Shown: positions 1-10,093, counted from the stretch's first letter. The stretch: DNA of 64,000 bases from Symsagittifera roscoffensis (GCF_963678635.1 NC_087069.1:10313206-10377205), one strand, 5' to 3'. Notes: a model not told the origin generated them from the letters alone. A program made the numbers and translations.

Positions 1-171
1 TTCAAAAAAAAATTACACTTTTTCGTCTAAAAAGTTTTTTACAAAAAGTTTCTTTTTTTTTGATAAAATTACATTTTTTCGCCCGCAAATAAAAATTGCC
101 TTCCGAAAAAAAAAATCACAAAAAAATCAAACGTTTTTGAAATTCGTGCTCACAAATAAGGCAAATAGAAA

Positions 172-3105
172 TTAATTACCTCTGGACAAAACGGAATAAA
201 GCTTGGGTTTGAGGGATATAAACTCGGTTATAATGTCTCCTGGAAACTCATCCTTGAATTTTAAAACAACCATTTTGTTTTTCGGGTCGTAGAGAGGGTG
301 GTTCTTCGGGTAATTTGACAAGTCAAGTTCATTCAAAATATTCCTTTTTTCGGAAATTTCTCGGTATAAATCTTCACTTTTGACTTGGTACAGGAGACTG
401 TCTGTATCAGAATACAGTAGTTGACATTCAAAATTTGGTTTCATTATATCGTAATGAAATTTATACATGTGAAACTTTGCTAACTCAAGAACACTAGCTC
501 CCACAATTGTTGGGACATCCCAATAGATTTTTGTTGGACTCGAAGTGAACGCTGCCAAGTTTTCTCCAAAAATTTTGTAGGATTTAAATTCGAATGCACT
601 AATTTCTCGCAAAGCGGCATGATAATCTCTATCTATTCGAACAAGCATCCGTTTGCGCTTCGACTCGCATGTTTTCCCATAAGCACAATTGTTCAGTAGT
701 TTGTACAAATCCTCCTCAAATTTATTTCTAGCTTGTTGTCGTTTAGTCGTGTTCAATGTGATGTATGGTTCTAACCATGCTTCTTGTTCAAACTTCAGCA
801 CACGGTGCACTTTTTTAACTTTAAGTCCCAACCTAACAAACAATTGCAATAGTTTGTAATGAATTGTATAGTTTGACTTGTCATGCAGCGTCTGCAGTAA
901 CTTTTTGGTCTTTCCAATTGAACGTCTTGCAATGTCTTGATTTTTCATCTGCTCGAGTAAATTTGTTTGGTAGGGACTCAACCAATCCTGGGGTACAGTT
1001 TCTTTAGTAGGAGCTAAAGGGTAATCTTGATGATCCTCATGCAGTTCTTCTGGGTACTCGAGATCAACTTCGAATATAAATCCAATCAAAGCGTCTTCAG
1101 TCATGTTGAGGATTTGGTTCACAATCACCTCCTCTTCTATATGCTCTATTAACTCAAAGTTACGCACCGGTAATTTCTCCGTTTGCATGACGCCGCCATA
1201 GAGGTTATTTGCATCGATCATAAACCCGTAGGTGCTAGGTTGATCTGGGTTGAAGTCGGGGCATTCTTTGTTGTTGGCTTTGAAAAAGCGACTATGGAAT
1301 ACGGATGCAGTACCACCTCGCATCATATTCTCGACCATTTCGAGATGCCTGCGGTCTGATAAAAGCTGAACATTCGAGTCTTTGCAGATACGTTTGAAGG
1401 CGTCTCCAGCTAAGTTTGAAGCACTAAAATGGTGCGCGCAGTCCAGACCATAAGTTTGGTGGCTAATTTGTCGAAATTCTTCAAAGGCGCAAGCAAGAAG
1501 GAGTGTATCACACTTGAGATACAAGTTGTGATTATCCTCCAAGTTTTGACATTTGAACACTCTAAAAACTTTCCTTGCATGTTCCAGATACGCTTGTGAA
1601 ACTGCAACTTTTCCTCCATTCAAAACATGGGACCAATTTTGCAAAGGAGGCAATTCTTTTTCTGCAAATTTTTCTCTTTTGGTCATGTACGAATAAGGGT
1701 AGAAACCTTTTTGTCGTATCAGACACCGTTGCTCCTCCGTCTCGTTTGCAAAATACTTGTTCAAAATTGACATTTTTTTCGCTGGTAGATTATCAACCAA
1801 TTTTTGCAGGGAAGAATTCAAAAACTTGCATGAATCAATAATTCTGAGGTATTCAAAAACTTTTTGCTCAGATCCGTTTTTCCTTTTTATAGTTTTAATT
1901 AGGACTCCAATGCTTAACATATTAATATATTTTTCGTCGGTGCTAGGTATAACACTCATTGTACTTGTTGGCTCGCATTCATGCAATGCGAGGCAAATGT
2001 GGTGAAGGTCATAGTTCTGGATGTTATGTCCAATGACTGGGGTGAAATTTACAGTTCGTCTTGCGAGGTTGCATTTTTCATGTGCCCATCCAAAAAATTT
2101 TCCAGAAAAATGGCAATGGTCAAGACATTTTTCGTGCTCATTGGTAAAATGTATACAGCAAATCCAACATGTTGATGTGTTTTCTTTGTTCAACGATTCT
2201 TGGCTTTCTAGAAATTGAGGAAACCGTCGCTTTTGATCATATATCTCTCTCGCTAATTGATGCAACTGACTGAGAAACTTTTTCATGCATTGATCAGAGC
2301 TGTCATAGTCAAAGAAGTAGGGCTGTGAATTTCCGTTTTCAATTACAGCCAATGAATACCCACAAGCTTTGTGTTTTTGTACAACTCGGGTAGATGATCG
2401 CGATGGATTATCAGGACAAGAATCTACAGGTTTCAGAAATGATTCAAAATCAAAATAAATCACAAGTGGTACAAACCACAAGGCCTGGAGGTTTTTGAAC
2501 TCGTATCTGTTGGTACCTTTTTCTGCTGAAGGCATGACTACTAGAGCAGGTTCATGATCCTTACAACACTGGATGTGTTGCTCGTGAGTTTCACCACTCC
2601 AACTAATGTGAAAGCAGTTTCTACATAAACGTGCAATTGGGCGATACTTACACTCTTTGATTTCGCAGATGAACTTTAACAAATCGATTATAAGTACATA
2701 GTGATGCTTTGCAGGCTCATACGAGAGAAGCAAGTCCATGTCAAATATTTCAGTTTGGGTGCTGTTATCTTGGTTTGGTCGTTTTGATATATACATAGGC
2801 AACAAATCTTCCTTGTGGTACTGGAACACATTTACCCGCACGTCGTTAAGTTGTTCAAATTTTCCAATTGAAGCGAAACTCATGGGTGAATCAAAATTAC
2901 CTTGGGCTTTGTGTGCACTTTCAGCAGTGTATGTATCAGGTTGTGTCCGCGCAGCTGCTGGGTTCGCTTTTTGTTGATCAGTTAGAAGTAGGTCAACACC
3001 ATGCTTCAGACTATAAGCAGCGGTAAAGCAAAGTTCGAAGCAATTATTATCTTCGTGATTTCTAATGTTTATCAAATTCTGGGACATTCGAATTCGAAAA
3101 GGCAA
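172..3105 (-). CDS. Polinton protein-primed family B DNA polymerase (main part)
   Basis: This 977-codon frame encodes the polymerase that replicates the element from a protein primer. Motifs in order: a cysteine/histidine cluster (residues about 150-190), Exo I with YFDFES (about 220), an inserted HNH endonuclease VII-like domain with CWICC, DHCH and HEKCN (about 315-350), Exo II with GHNIQNYD (about 362), Exo III YLKCD (about 535), polymerase motif A with DANNLYG (about 640), motif B with NNCAYGKT (about 810) and motif C with SDTDS (about 907). All expected catalytic acidic residues are present. The open frame extends back to about 3163 without an ATG and probably joins the segment at 3149-3490. 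The C-terminus stops soon after motif C at a sequence that looks like a splice donor (GAG/GTAATT near 178), so the thumb region may lie in an exon left of the window. Identity is certain; completeness is not. Confidence 0.92.
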   Translation of the reverse strand: MPFRIRMSQNLINIRNHEDNNCFELCFTAAYSLKHGVDLLLTDQQKANPAAARTQPDTYTAESAHKAQGNFDSPMSFASIGKFEQLNDVRVNVFQYHKEDLLPMYISKRPNQDNSTQTEIFDMDLLLSYEPAKHHYVLIIDLLKFICEIKECKYRPIARLCRNCFHISWSGETHEQHIQCCKDHEPALVVMPSAEKGTNRYEFKNLQALWFVPLVIYFDFESFLKPVDSCPDNPSRSSTRVVQKHKACGYSLAVIENGNSQPYFFDYDSSDQCMKKFLSQLHQLAREIYDQKRRFPQFLESQESLNKENTSTCWICCIHFTNEHEKCLDHCHFSGKFFGWAHEKCNLARRTVNFTPVIGHNIQNYDLHHICLALHECEPTSTMSVIPSTDEKYINMLSIGVLIKTIKRKNGSEQKVFEYLRIIDSCKFLNSSLQKLVDNLPAKKMSILNKYFANETEEQRCLIRQKGFYPYSYMTKREKFAEKELPPLQNWSHVLNGGKVAVSQAYLEHARKVFRVFKCQNLEDNHNLYLKCDTLLLACAFEEFRQISHQTYGLDCAHHFSASNLAGDAFKRICKDSNVQLLSDRRHLEMVENMMRGGTASVFHSRFFKANNKECPDFNPDQPSTYGFMIDANNLYGGVMQTEKLPVRNFELIEHIEEEVIVNQILNMTEDALIGFIFEVDLEYPEELHEDHQDYPLAPTKETVPQDWLSPYQTNLLEQMKNQDIARRSIGKTKKLLQTLHDKSNYTIHYKLLQLFVRLGLKVKKVHRVLKFEQEAWLEPYITLNTTKRQQARNKFEEDLYKLLNNCAYGKTCESKRKRMLVRIDRDYHAALREISAFEFKSYKIFGENLAAFTSSPTKIYWDVPTIVGASVLELAKFHMYKFHYDIMKPNFECQLLYSDTDSLLYQVKSEDLYREISEKRNILNELDLSNYPKNHPLYDPKNKMVVLKFKDEFPGDIITEFISLKPKLYSVLSRGN

Positions 3106-3148
3106 GTCAATATAAGATGACCCACGGATTAGTGAAAACTTTGCAAGT

Positions 3149-3490
3149 TTAAAAAAAAACTTGAATTACGTGTTGCAAAACCCAACCGCTTCCATCAGAT
3201 GCAAAAGTCTCCAAAACTGCTTGCATTTTTTCGACCATTTCAAAAAACTCATCATCTTCTAATCTTAAGCTCATCACAGGTTTCATATCAGAGTTTGCAT
3301 AAATGTCAATCCGCTCGTCGTGCTCAGTTTTACTAGAATCATTTATTACTTTAGGTTTTACCAAACCTAAATTAGCGCTGATCTGAACTTTTCTAGGTCC
3401 TTCTGCAACTCGATCGATTATGAGACTTTGAATTTCATCTTTTTTCTCTTGCATAAACTGCAAAAAGTCAATCGGCTGATTTTCATCCAT
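3149..3490 (-). pseudogene. Frame-shifted N-terminal segment of the Polinton polymerase
   Basis: A 113-codon frame lies directly upstream of the polymerase, in another frame. Its end (around SGWVLQHV) and the open but ATG-less start of the polymerase frame (SSYIDLP) resemble the continuous N-terminal region of other Polinton polymerases. The two frames meet at a run of nine A on the plus strand (3151-3159), a likely site for a real or sequencing indel. The rest is acidic and predicted soluble, with no recognised enzyme motif. The link to the polymerase is inferred from family knowledge and position. A separate small protein is the alternative. Confidence 0.55.
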
Positions 3491-3927
3491 GGGTTGGTTT
3501 CCGCGCCAATCACATACGTTTCAAGAACACCGAAAAAAGCAGACTCACTTTTTTGAAGATTGGTGCCGTTGATTTCGTCTTCATCGACAGCATGCACATC
3601 ACCGAGAGCAGCATTGGCAGCGGCACTTGTAGTGGCTAAATCAGCAGAGGCAGCTCTCATAACAGGAAGACCATGGGTTGCTAGTAAATGAGCTGATAAG
3701 TTTTTGGGCGAATGAAATCCCAAATGACAATAATCACAAACACCTCCAAGTTGACCATGAGTGTGAAGAATATGTTTTTGTAAATTTGAAAGCATTTGAG
3801 CCGTGAATGAACACTCATTGCATCGATAAACAATAAGTCCTTTTTCAACAAAATGTTTGTCACGCTCATGGCGACTTCTATTGCTCTTATTTGCATATTT
3901 CAGTGGACAAAAATTGCATTTGAACAT
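3418..3927 (-). CDS. C2H2 zinc-finger protein of the Polinton
   Basis: The 169-residue frame starts with three C2H2-type fingers: FKCNFC with HERDKH (residues 2-24), YRCNEC with HILHTH (about 34-57) and GVCDYC with HLLATH (about 62-85). An alanine-rich, low-complexity linker and a lysine-rich tail follow. The fingers suggest nucleic-acid binding. In related elements similar fingers can precede the polymerase in one protein. Here the frame overlaps the next leftward frame (3149-3490) by 73 bases in a different phase, so it is either a separate overlapping gene or the broken N-terminus of one larger polymerase protein. The finger spacing is clear; the role in the element is inference. Confidence 0.7.
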   Translation of the reverse strand: MFKCNFCPLKYANKSNRSRHERDKHFVEKGLIVYRCNECSFTAQMLSNLQKHILHTHGQLGGVCDYCHLGFHSPKNLSAHLLATHGLPVMRAASADLATTSAAANAALGDVHAVDEDEINGTNLQKSESAFFGVLETYVIGAETNPWMKISRLTFCSLCKRKKMKFKVS

Positions 3928-5531
3928 TTTTTGAAATAAGTTAAGCTATTGATTTTAAGAAAGAAAAAGAATCAAGTGATCTCAAATTACACTCAGAAAC
4001 AACAGTAAATGGGAAGCATAACTGTTCGTCTACCAATTGCAGAGAAAACGGTTTGTATTTTGCGCGCATAATTTTGAATTTGAATTAAAGTTCCCGCCAA
4101 AATTTGAATTAGATTTGAATATCCCGCCATAACTGGTAAACTCAAATTCGATTGGACGAAACAGATAAATTGTTTTTTGAAACGTTACTAATTATTACAA
4201 ACGATAGAAATTTATCTAAGCCAGCCAAGTTTGGTCTAAATTTTATTCCAAAATGATTTTAGAGCCAAGAGAGAAAAAAATTTTATTTTTATATTTTATC
4301 AATTCAAATTACAAATTGATGAAATTTTCGAAATTGCGAATAAAAGTTGAGCATGTCACAACACATGATAGATCCTAAATATCCCAGTTGTCATGGGGAC
4401 AGAATATTCTATAAAAATGTCGAAATTAGTATCAAAAACAGTTGAAATGATGAATAAGTAAAGCAAAAACTGAAAAATGACAGTTTTTTAACTTTCCAGG
4501 CGCATTGTTATCAATGATGTCAATCACGGAGCGGTCGCATGGTCCATGTCATCATGAATTTGTCTCAATTGCCTTTCGATTTGAAAAAAAAGTCCAAAAA
4601 ATACTTTTCTGTAAAGAGAATTGAGTTTGTTGTTTTAGGGGGGATTAAGGGGATTAGCGTTTTTCTCGAAGACTATTGAAAAAACATCTCTTCCCACAAT
4701 CTCATTAGTCGTGCCCCTCAATGCACTTTCATAATAACACCACTTGGTCATAATAAAAAATTGCGTCTTCTGGTTGAAAATCGCATTTTTTCGGAAAAAT
4801 GAAAAAACGATGAGTCATCAATTAAAAAGTTTGATTTTTATTATTTTTCTCAAATATTTAGCATGATGATGAATACTTGTATTTTTTTCAATATGATCAG
4901 TTTTGAAGACAACAGTATCAATGATCAAATGGTAAATCCCATTTGAAGAAAAAGAAAAAAATTAATGCTTTTTTTTCCTTTTTGTAATTAAAAAATCAAA
5001 TTTTTAACTAAAAACATTAAAAAAATAATTATTTTTATAAAAAAGTTGGTTTTAAACATCTTTTATACTATTTTTCATTATGTTTACTTTTTATGATAAC
5101 TATTTGAATAAACATATGACAACATAAGTTTTCATCCAAAATTATTTTTTTACAGTTTTTTTTGACGTTAATTATCTTTTTTCAAAAAACGAAATTGATT
5201 TTTTTAATCTTGTTTTCTAAAAATTAGCATATATATGGATGCTTTTCAGTTTTTCTCAAGATCACTAATGTAATTAAGAACTTCAATGTTAATATGTTAA
5301 ATCCTATTTGTGGAAAAAATGAAAATTTTACGGATTTTTTTTTGTTTTCAATTGAAAAAAAATAGTCAATTTACTAAAAATAAGTGATTTTTTAACTTCA
5401 ATTTTTAAAGGCTTTTGAAATAAATTTTTAATCAGAACCCAATCGTGTGATAATTAATGAACAAATACAAGATACAAACTCAAACTCAATTTTAAAGTTA
5501 AATTATTATACACAATAAATACAAACAAAAA
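3928..5531. other. Non-coding stretch inside the Polinton
   Basis: No convincing reading frame was found on either strand. The sequence is very AT-rich with many A and T runs. Two segments near 4860-4970 and 5226-5335 resemble each other (both run from an AGCAT block to a pattern like AAATCC-ATTTG-AAAAA), which suggests an old tandem duplication with a period of roughly 365 bases. Such a long gap is unusual for this compact element and may mark a lost gene. Confidence 0.4.
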
Positions 5532-5783
5532 TCAATAAAACTCAACCTCAGTTTCAAACCATATAAGGTCCAAATACTCCTGCGCTTTCTCTAGTGTTGC
5601 TAACTTCTTTTTTTTCTTTGGCGCTAGACAGAGAGAAGGGGTTAAGTTTTCCATGTGGTTGCTCACAGTAGCCACAGGGGTACGCTTTGGAGTTGAGCAA
5701 CCCGGTTTGTCAAGCCATGGTGACACTACAGGGGAAGGATCAGCTTTCGGGGTAACTACTGATGGTGACTCAATCTGTTCCAT
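5532..5783 (-). CDS. Small Polinton protein, unknown
   Basis: An 83-codon frame begins with MEQIESPSVVTPK and is rich in serine, proline and threonine, with a basic KKKKK patch at about residues 56-60 that could act as a nuclear localisation signal. It ends in an acidic, hydrophobic tail. It starts only a few bases after the stop of the leftward gene at 5787-6224, so the two may share a transcript. No family is recognised. Its reality rests on position and orientation only. Confidence 0.4.
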   Translation of the reverse strand: MEQIESPSVVTPKADPSPVVSPWLDKPGCSTPKRTPVATVSNHMENLTPSLCLAPKKKKKLATLEKAQEYLDLIWFETEVEFY

Positions 5784-5786
5784 TCC

Positions 5787-6224
5787 CTATAAACGATCAA
5801 AAAATTCAATTTCTTCAAAGTATTCTAACTGGTTTTCATACATCGGAGTAACATCACAATCGTATTTATACAATAATTTTTTTACTGGTTTTGATAAAGT
5901 TGAAATATCAACCTGAAGAGCAAGAGGCTCGTCAGGACCCGTATATTTACCAGAATTTGTAAGGTAACTCAAATACTTTATATTCAGTTCTTCGTCTTTC
6001 TTTGAATTTTTTAAGGAAAGTTTACTGAATAAATGTAAAAAATTTTTGGGAATCATAACGTGATGAGTACAAGTCCACTCATCAGAATTGAAACTTTTTT
6101 CTTCGTTAATTATTGCTACAAAATTACCGTAAACGGTTTCATAAAAAATGGTTCTTTCGTGATTGGAATATCCGGCATTAATATAACAAGGCATTTTTGA
6201 AGAAAAGTTGGGAGAAAATGACAA
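5787..6224 (-). CDS. Hypothetical Polinton protein, first leftward gene
   Basis: A 145-codon frame starts with MSFSPNFSSKMPCYINAGY; a second ATG lies 10 codons in. The protein is soluble and mixed charge, with a lysine-rich centre and an acidic C-terminus (EYFEEIEFF). No membrane segment or known motif is visible. It is the first gene of the leftward block beside the divergent promoter region, followed within a few bases by the small 83-residue frame. Function unknown. Confidence 0.5.
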   Translation of the reverse strand: MSFSPNFSSKMPCYINAGYSNHERTIFYETVYGNFVAIINEEKSFNSDEWTCTHHVMIPKNFLHLFSKLSLKNSKKDEELNIKYLSYLTNSGKYTGPDEPLALQVDISTLSKPVKKLLYKYDCDVTPMYENQLEYFEEIEFFDRL

Positions 6225-6677
6225 ACGTAACGCGGAGAGAAATGAAACTGAAATGAATTGTGAAAACGCCTCAAGAGATTAAAATAGGGATTGGTTCTTC
6301 TAAAATTAGAAATTTCAAGACCTCCTATGTAGTTTTTAATCAGTTTAATAAGGGAGGGCGTGTAAAATATTTATGTTACCTTGCGTGGTATTCTATGTTC
6401 ATCTAAATTGCATTCAAACAAATAGCTTGTATCAAAAATAACGTTTAAACATTGTGACCTTTAACACCCAATAAAATTCTTATCAGTTGTACATGCACAA
6501 AATACTTATCCATTTGAACTAAATTGCAATCCAATATCTTTGCGATATAAAGTACATGTGTATATAAATTAAAATAGATACAACGCTTTCTTTTGCAGAC
6601 ATATACAATCAATCGGAACCATTCATTTCTTTCTATTCAGTTTTGAATTAAGTTACTTTGAAAATTTACTCGTTACA
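6225..6677. promoter_or_regulatory. Divergent promoter region with TATA box
   Basis: This is the only clear divergent junction of the element: the leftward block ends at 6224 and the rightward block starts at 6678. A good TATA box (TATATAAA, 6561-6568) lies 110 bases upstream of the rightward ATG, followed by AT-rich sequence with no ATG close to the gene start. No equally good TATA box was picked out for the leftward direction. Promoter function is inferred from layout and motif. Confidence 0.45.
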
Positions 6678-7049
6678 ATGAATAAAACCAAAACAAGCAC
6701 CACAGCAAATGCAGATAAAGATTTTGGCGATTGCTATTTCGATATTTCGGAAAACAGTAAAAGACTAGTGCGTGCTACATTGAAAACATATGACCAAACT
6801 GGAACTTATGTATTCCTGAAAGTTTTCAAAAAAGCAACTGAAGGCGCTGAATTTGAATGTGTACAAAGACTTTCCCTAAGCAGCGAAGAATTTTCAAAAT
6901 TACTAAAGTCGGGAAAGTCAATCCGAGCGCAAACAAGTGAAATTTCTGATACTATTGAAAACAAAGACAAACCACAATCTAACTGTAAACGAGCCAGGAA
7001 ATCTCAATTTTCCTCAAACACAAACGATTTCAAGCACGACTCGAATTAA
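6678..7049 (+). CDS. PC4-like small protein of the Polinton
   Basis: A 123-codon frame. Residues about 17-80 follow the pattern of the PC4/p15 transcriptional coactivator fold: an initial strand FDISENSKRLV, then VRATLKTY, a strand YVFLKVFKK, and a final helix RLSLSSEEFSKLLKSG, comparable to the ISL..E.W..L end of PC4 domains. PC4-type domains bind single-stranded DNA and act in transcription and replication. The C-terminus is basic and low complexity. It is the first gene of the rightward block and has a TATA box upstream, so an early role is plausible. The assignment rests on pattern reading only; another beta-rich DNA-binding protein is the alternative. Confidence 0.42.
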   Translation: MNKTKTSTTANADKDFGDCYFDISENSKRLVRATLKTYDQTGTYVFLKVFKKATEGAEFECVQRLSLSSEEFSKLLKSGKSIRAQTSEISDTIENKDKPQSNCKRARKSQFSSNTNDFKHDSN

Positions 7050-7063
7050 TTTTCCTTTACAAA

Positions 7064-7846
7064 ATGGCAGAAGCTATGTTCGAAGTTGTGTTACCTGATT
7101 ATTTCAAAAAATTTCAACCAAATTTCAAATTTGTTATCACTGAAAAAATTCCTAATTTATCTACTTTTAAAAATTATGCTTTTGGAAGCCACTTCAAATC
7201 TGAATATTGCCACTTCAGATCTTTTTCAGTCGAGAATTAAAAAAAAATTCATTGCCATATATTGATTCAAGTAGATTCAGAGGAACAATTAAACCAATTT
7301 TTTGCTTCCCAAAAATGTTTCAGTGTTCCTTGTATTTTCACTTGCTTCAAATACTTAGTTTCTCCTGCTAAAGATGTCAAAGGAAACGGTGAGTTATTTG
7401 ACAAGCTTAAACTAGCTCTCACTTATTCAGCACAACCTGTTGCAGCCAATCTCGATTTGTTGCAATCAAAAACCATTCATTCCATGCAATCATTCACTGC
7501 AATCAAAAAACGTTTACCCAATTTATTGCTTTCTGCAACATCATCTAACAAACAAACTTCACCAAATCAAAACGTTTGCAAGAAATCTTCGGCCGTTGGG
7601 GGACAGAAACGAATTGATAATACAGTTACGCCTGCTGCATCGTCGACGTCAAACAAATCCGTAAGAATTTCGACTTCAGTTTCAAAGAAACATACAGAAA
7701 GCAGACATGTTCAAACAGATGAGATGAATACAGAAATTTTGAAAAGATTTGAAAGTTTAATTAATGGACCCCATTTTGCCGCTTTTTGCAAAATAATGGA
7801 TATTTTGACAAGTGGATATAGAAAACTTGATATAGATACTGATTAG
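7064..7846 (+). pseudogene. Hypothetical Polinton gene interrupted by an in-frame stop
   Basis: An ATG at 7064 opens a 58-codon frame (starting MAEAMFEVVLPDYF) that ends at TAA 7238-7240. The same frame then stays open to 7846, so one stop codon splits a gene of about 260 codons; the second part has no ATG at its head. The N-terminal half is rich in aromatic residues. The C-terminal half has a serine/threonine/lysine-rich linker and a final helix-forming stretch around FESLINGPHFAAFCKIMD. No family recognised. The break may be a true mutation or an error in the neighbouring A-rich run. Confidence 0.5.
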
Positions 7847-7920
7847 CTATTTGTGAAATTTATTGTTGAAGAGAAAGTTAAGTTTTAATTGATACTTTTC
7901 ATTATTCCCTTTTTATTATA

Positions 7921-8873
7921 TTGAGTTCAGTAAACATGCTTTCAACTTTCGATTTAAAACTCATTCATGAAAATTTTATAGACTTAAAATCACAATATCC
8001 AGACAAATCAGTCAGATTTCAGTATTTTTTAGCCACTTGTTTGTATTTGGATGCTGATATTAATTTAGATTTTGTTTTGAAAAACAGACTATATAGTGGT
8101 TTAATTGGAATAGACAATTCGTCCCTCGACAAACACTTGACACATTTCAAATTTCTTAGAATACATGCTATATTGCATGACGCAGCGGGATATTTGCAAG
8201 AAAAAAATCATACCGGTCCTGGGTACACATATGTTTTGCCTTGTCCAATAAAAAACTGTTACCTGGGTCACGTGACAGGTATTGCGTTTTTCTTATTTCT
8301 TAAAGCATTCAAACCAAAGTTATTTCGTTTGTTGGAATGTTGAGTGAAAGTCATGTTAACCCAAAGAAAGAAAACTAAAAAATTGTTTTTCAACCATCTC
8401 ATTATTTTAGATATTGAAGGATTTAAATGTGGCAAGAAACCTTTGATCATAAAGGAACTTTCCGTTTGCTCTGCTAATACAATTGATACAATTCATTTTC
8501 TGCCACCAGTCCAATTCAACAATTTATCAAAAGAAGAGAAAAAAGCGTACAATTGGGTATCTAAATTTCTACACGGGCTTCGTTGGGACGAAGGTGAATA
8601 CCCTTACTCATACTTGGATCAAATTTTTGACAGCATTCGTTTGAGGAACCCAAATTCCCATTTTTTGCTAAAAGTACACAAAAATCTGTTTTATTAGCTG
8701 AATACTTGAAATTACCCGTGACAAATTTGGAAGATTTTGACTGCCTAAAGATTGAACAGTTATTGGGTCAAGAAAAACATATTTGCAAACGACATTCTCA
8801 TTTACTTCCCTCACATCAATTATTAAAGCATTGTACCCGTAGAAAATCCAAAGTTTTTTTCGATTGGTTATAA
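7921..8873 (+). pseudogene. Nuclease-like Polinton gene with a stop and a frame break
   Basis: The first frame (ATG 7936) ends at TGA 8341-8343 and continues in phase as an open frame to 8697. A phase change near 8690 then leads into another open frame that ends at TAA 8871. The middle part contains IILDIEGF, which fits a DxE motif of DEDD-type exonucleases, followed by IIKELSVC and RWDEGEYPYS. The last part carries paired C/H residues (CKRHSHLLP, HCTRRK) and ends in FFDWL. This arrangement resembles a nuclease-like domain seen in other Polinton-type elements, but the nuclease reading is an inference. The first 110 residues are alpha-helical and unassigned. Confidence 0.5.
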
Positions 8874-8874
8874 A

Positions 8875-9415
8875 ATGAACTGTCCAATGATGCAAACAAC
8901 CTTATCTCCAAATTTGGTGGTTTACGCTTCAATGACTAATCAGGGTCCTGAAAACAATTTAACACCAAGAATTAAAGTTTCTCTTACGCGGACAGGCATA
9001 TTAGATTGTCGAGGAAAACCTCTCCTGCAAAAACTCGAACAAATTACACTGAACGATATCGAAATCGACAATTTACGGAAATTTTTTACAGTTCTTAACT
9101 ACTTTCACCTGTACAATGTCCAGACTCCAGGAATTTCGCCAGTCAATTCCGTTGTTCAATCTCAACCTGGAAGGGCTGCAACCTCAGCTGGGAGAGAGAA
9201 GACAAATCCATTTGCATGACCATCAGCTTCCAGCTGAACTGAAAGAATTAGTCAAAACTGATAACGTTGAGGAAATACATTTAGTTTAAGCCACTATCAG
9301 AGTTGCTGCTCATTTTGTTGTAAAGTTCAAATCTAATTGTAACCATGACAAATTCACAAAATATGAGTTTTTCTTCATTGAACGAGGAGTTGATTTGCCT
9401 GTTGAACCGAAATGA
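8875..9415 (+). pseudogene. Hypothetical Polinton gene with frame break and stop
   Basis: ATG 8875 lies just after the stop of the nuclease-like gene. The first frame (MNCPMMQTTLSP...) stays open to 9219, but from about 9116 another frame reads more like protein (NLEGLQPQL, DHQLPAELKELV). That frame ends at TAA 9287-9289 and continues in phase to TGA 9413 (around HFVVKFKSNC and YEFFFIERG). One frame change near 9115 and one in-frame stop would therefore split a gene of about 180 codons. No known domain is recognised. Confidence 0.4.
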
Positions 9416-9514
9416 CGAATCACATATATATATATCAAGTTTTTTGAATCATAATAAATATATTTTTGATTGTCTTCATTTTCTTTTGATTTTGTGTGAT
9501 TACTAGTTGCTAAC

Positions 9515-9829
9515 ATGTCGTGTTTGAAAATTCAAAATTTCAAAAAAATATTTTTGCCAAACGAAAACACACAAAATGTAAGTTTAACAGGTGAGAATTT
9601 ACCAAAAGAGTTATTAGACGAAATCAGTACCGGAAACGTAGAAAAAATTGTTCGGATACTTCTGACAGACAAAAACATAGCAAGATATATAATAAAATAC
9701 AAACCAAACGGCAATAGATCAGAGAGAAAAAAAGGCGATTGGTATGCAGTTGTAAATATCAACCTTGATACAAATAAGCAAAAAAAGTCTTCCAGTAAAC
9801 ATGGAAATTGGAGAAACCACCACTGTTGA
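9515..9829 (+). CDS. Hypothetical Polinton protein
   Basis: A 104-codon frame starting MSCLKIQNFKKIF. It is hydrophilic and lysine/asparagine-rich, with helical segments around PKELLDEISTGNVEKIVRIL and a basic tail. It overlaps the start of the membrane-protein gene at 9801 by 29 bases, typical of the compact rightward block. No family or motif recognised. Confidence 0.45.
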   Translation: MSCLKIQNFKKIFLPNENTQNVSLTGENLPKELLDEISTGNVEKIVRILLTDKNIARYIIKYKPNGNRSERKKGDWYAVVNINLDTNKQKKSSSKHGNWRNHHC

Positions 9830-10091
9830 GAACAATGATTGCGACTTTGTAGACATTGGTGGTGCCGAACAGTCTTTATCTCACGAAAACAGATCTTGGA
9901 AATTTTGTAATTCTGTTTCTCTTCCGTCTGCAGAAGTTGTCTTTTTCACAGAAGTCTGTTTCATTTTCATTTTGCTCTCTTTATCTATTTCAAAATTGTC
10001 TTTTTACAATCTTAGTTGTGACGAGACTGCCATTTGGCTTTCAATACTATCCAGTACAGTTGGTTACATGTTACCCAATCCCAAGTTATAA
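9801..10091 (+). CDS. Small Polinton membrane protein
   Basis: The ATG at 9801 gives a 96-residue protein. The first third is acidic (VENNDCDFVDIGG); the rest is strongly hydrophobic, with a membrane segment around FFTEVCFIFILLSLSI and a second weaker one around WLSILSSTVGYMLPNPKL. A small protein with this acidic head, hydrophobic centre and a GY.LP.P-type end recurs next to the packaging ATPase in other Polintons, to my knowledge. It could sit in a membrane or inside the capsid. The gene ends 2 bases before the ATPase start. Confidence 0.6.
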   Translation: MEIGETTTVENNDCDFVDIGGAEQSLSHENRSWKFCNSVSLPSAEVVFFTEVCFIFILLSLSISKLSFYNLSCDETAIWLSILSSTVGYMLPNPKL

Positions 10092-10093
10092 TA

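Noticed and set aside
2738-2977. Plus-strand frame opposite the polymerase
   Set aside because: Antisense shadow of a well-supported polymerase gene.
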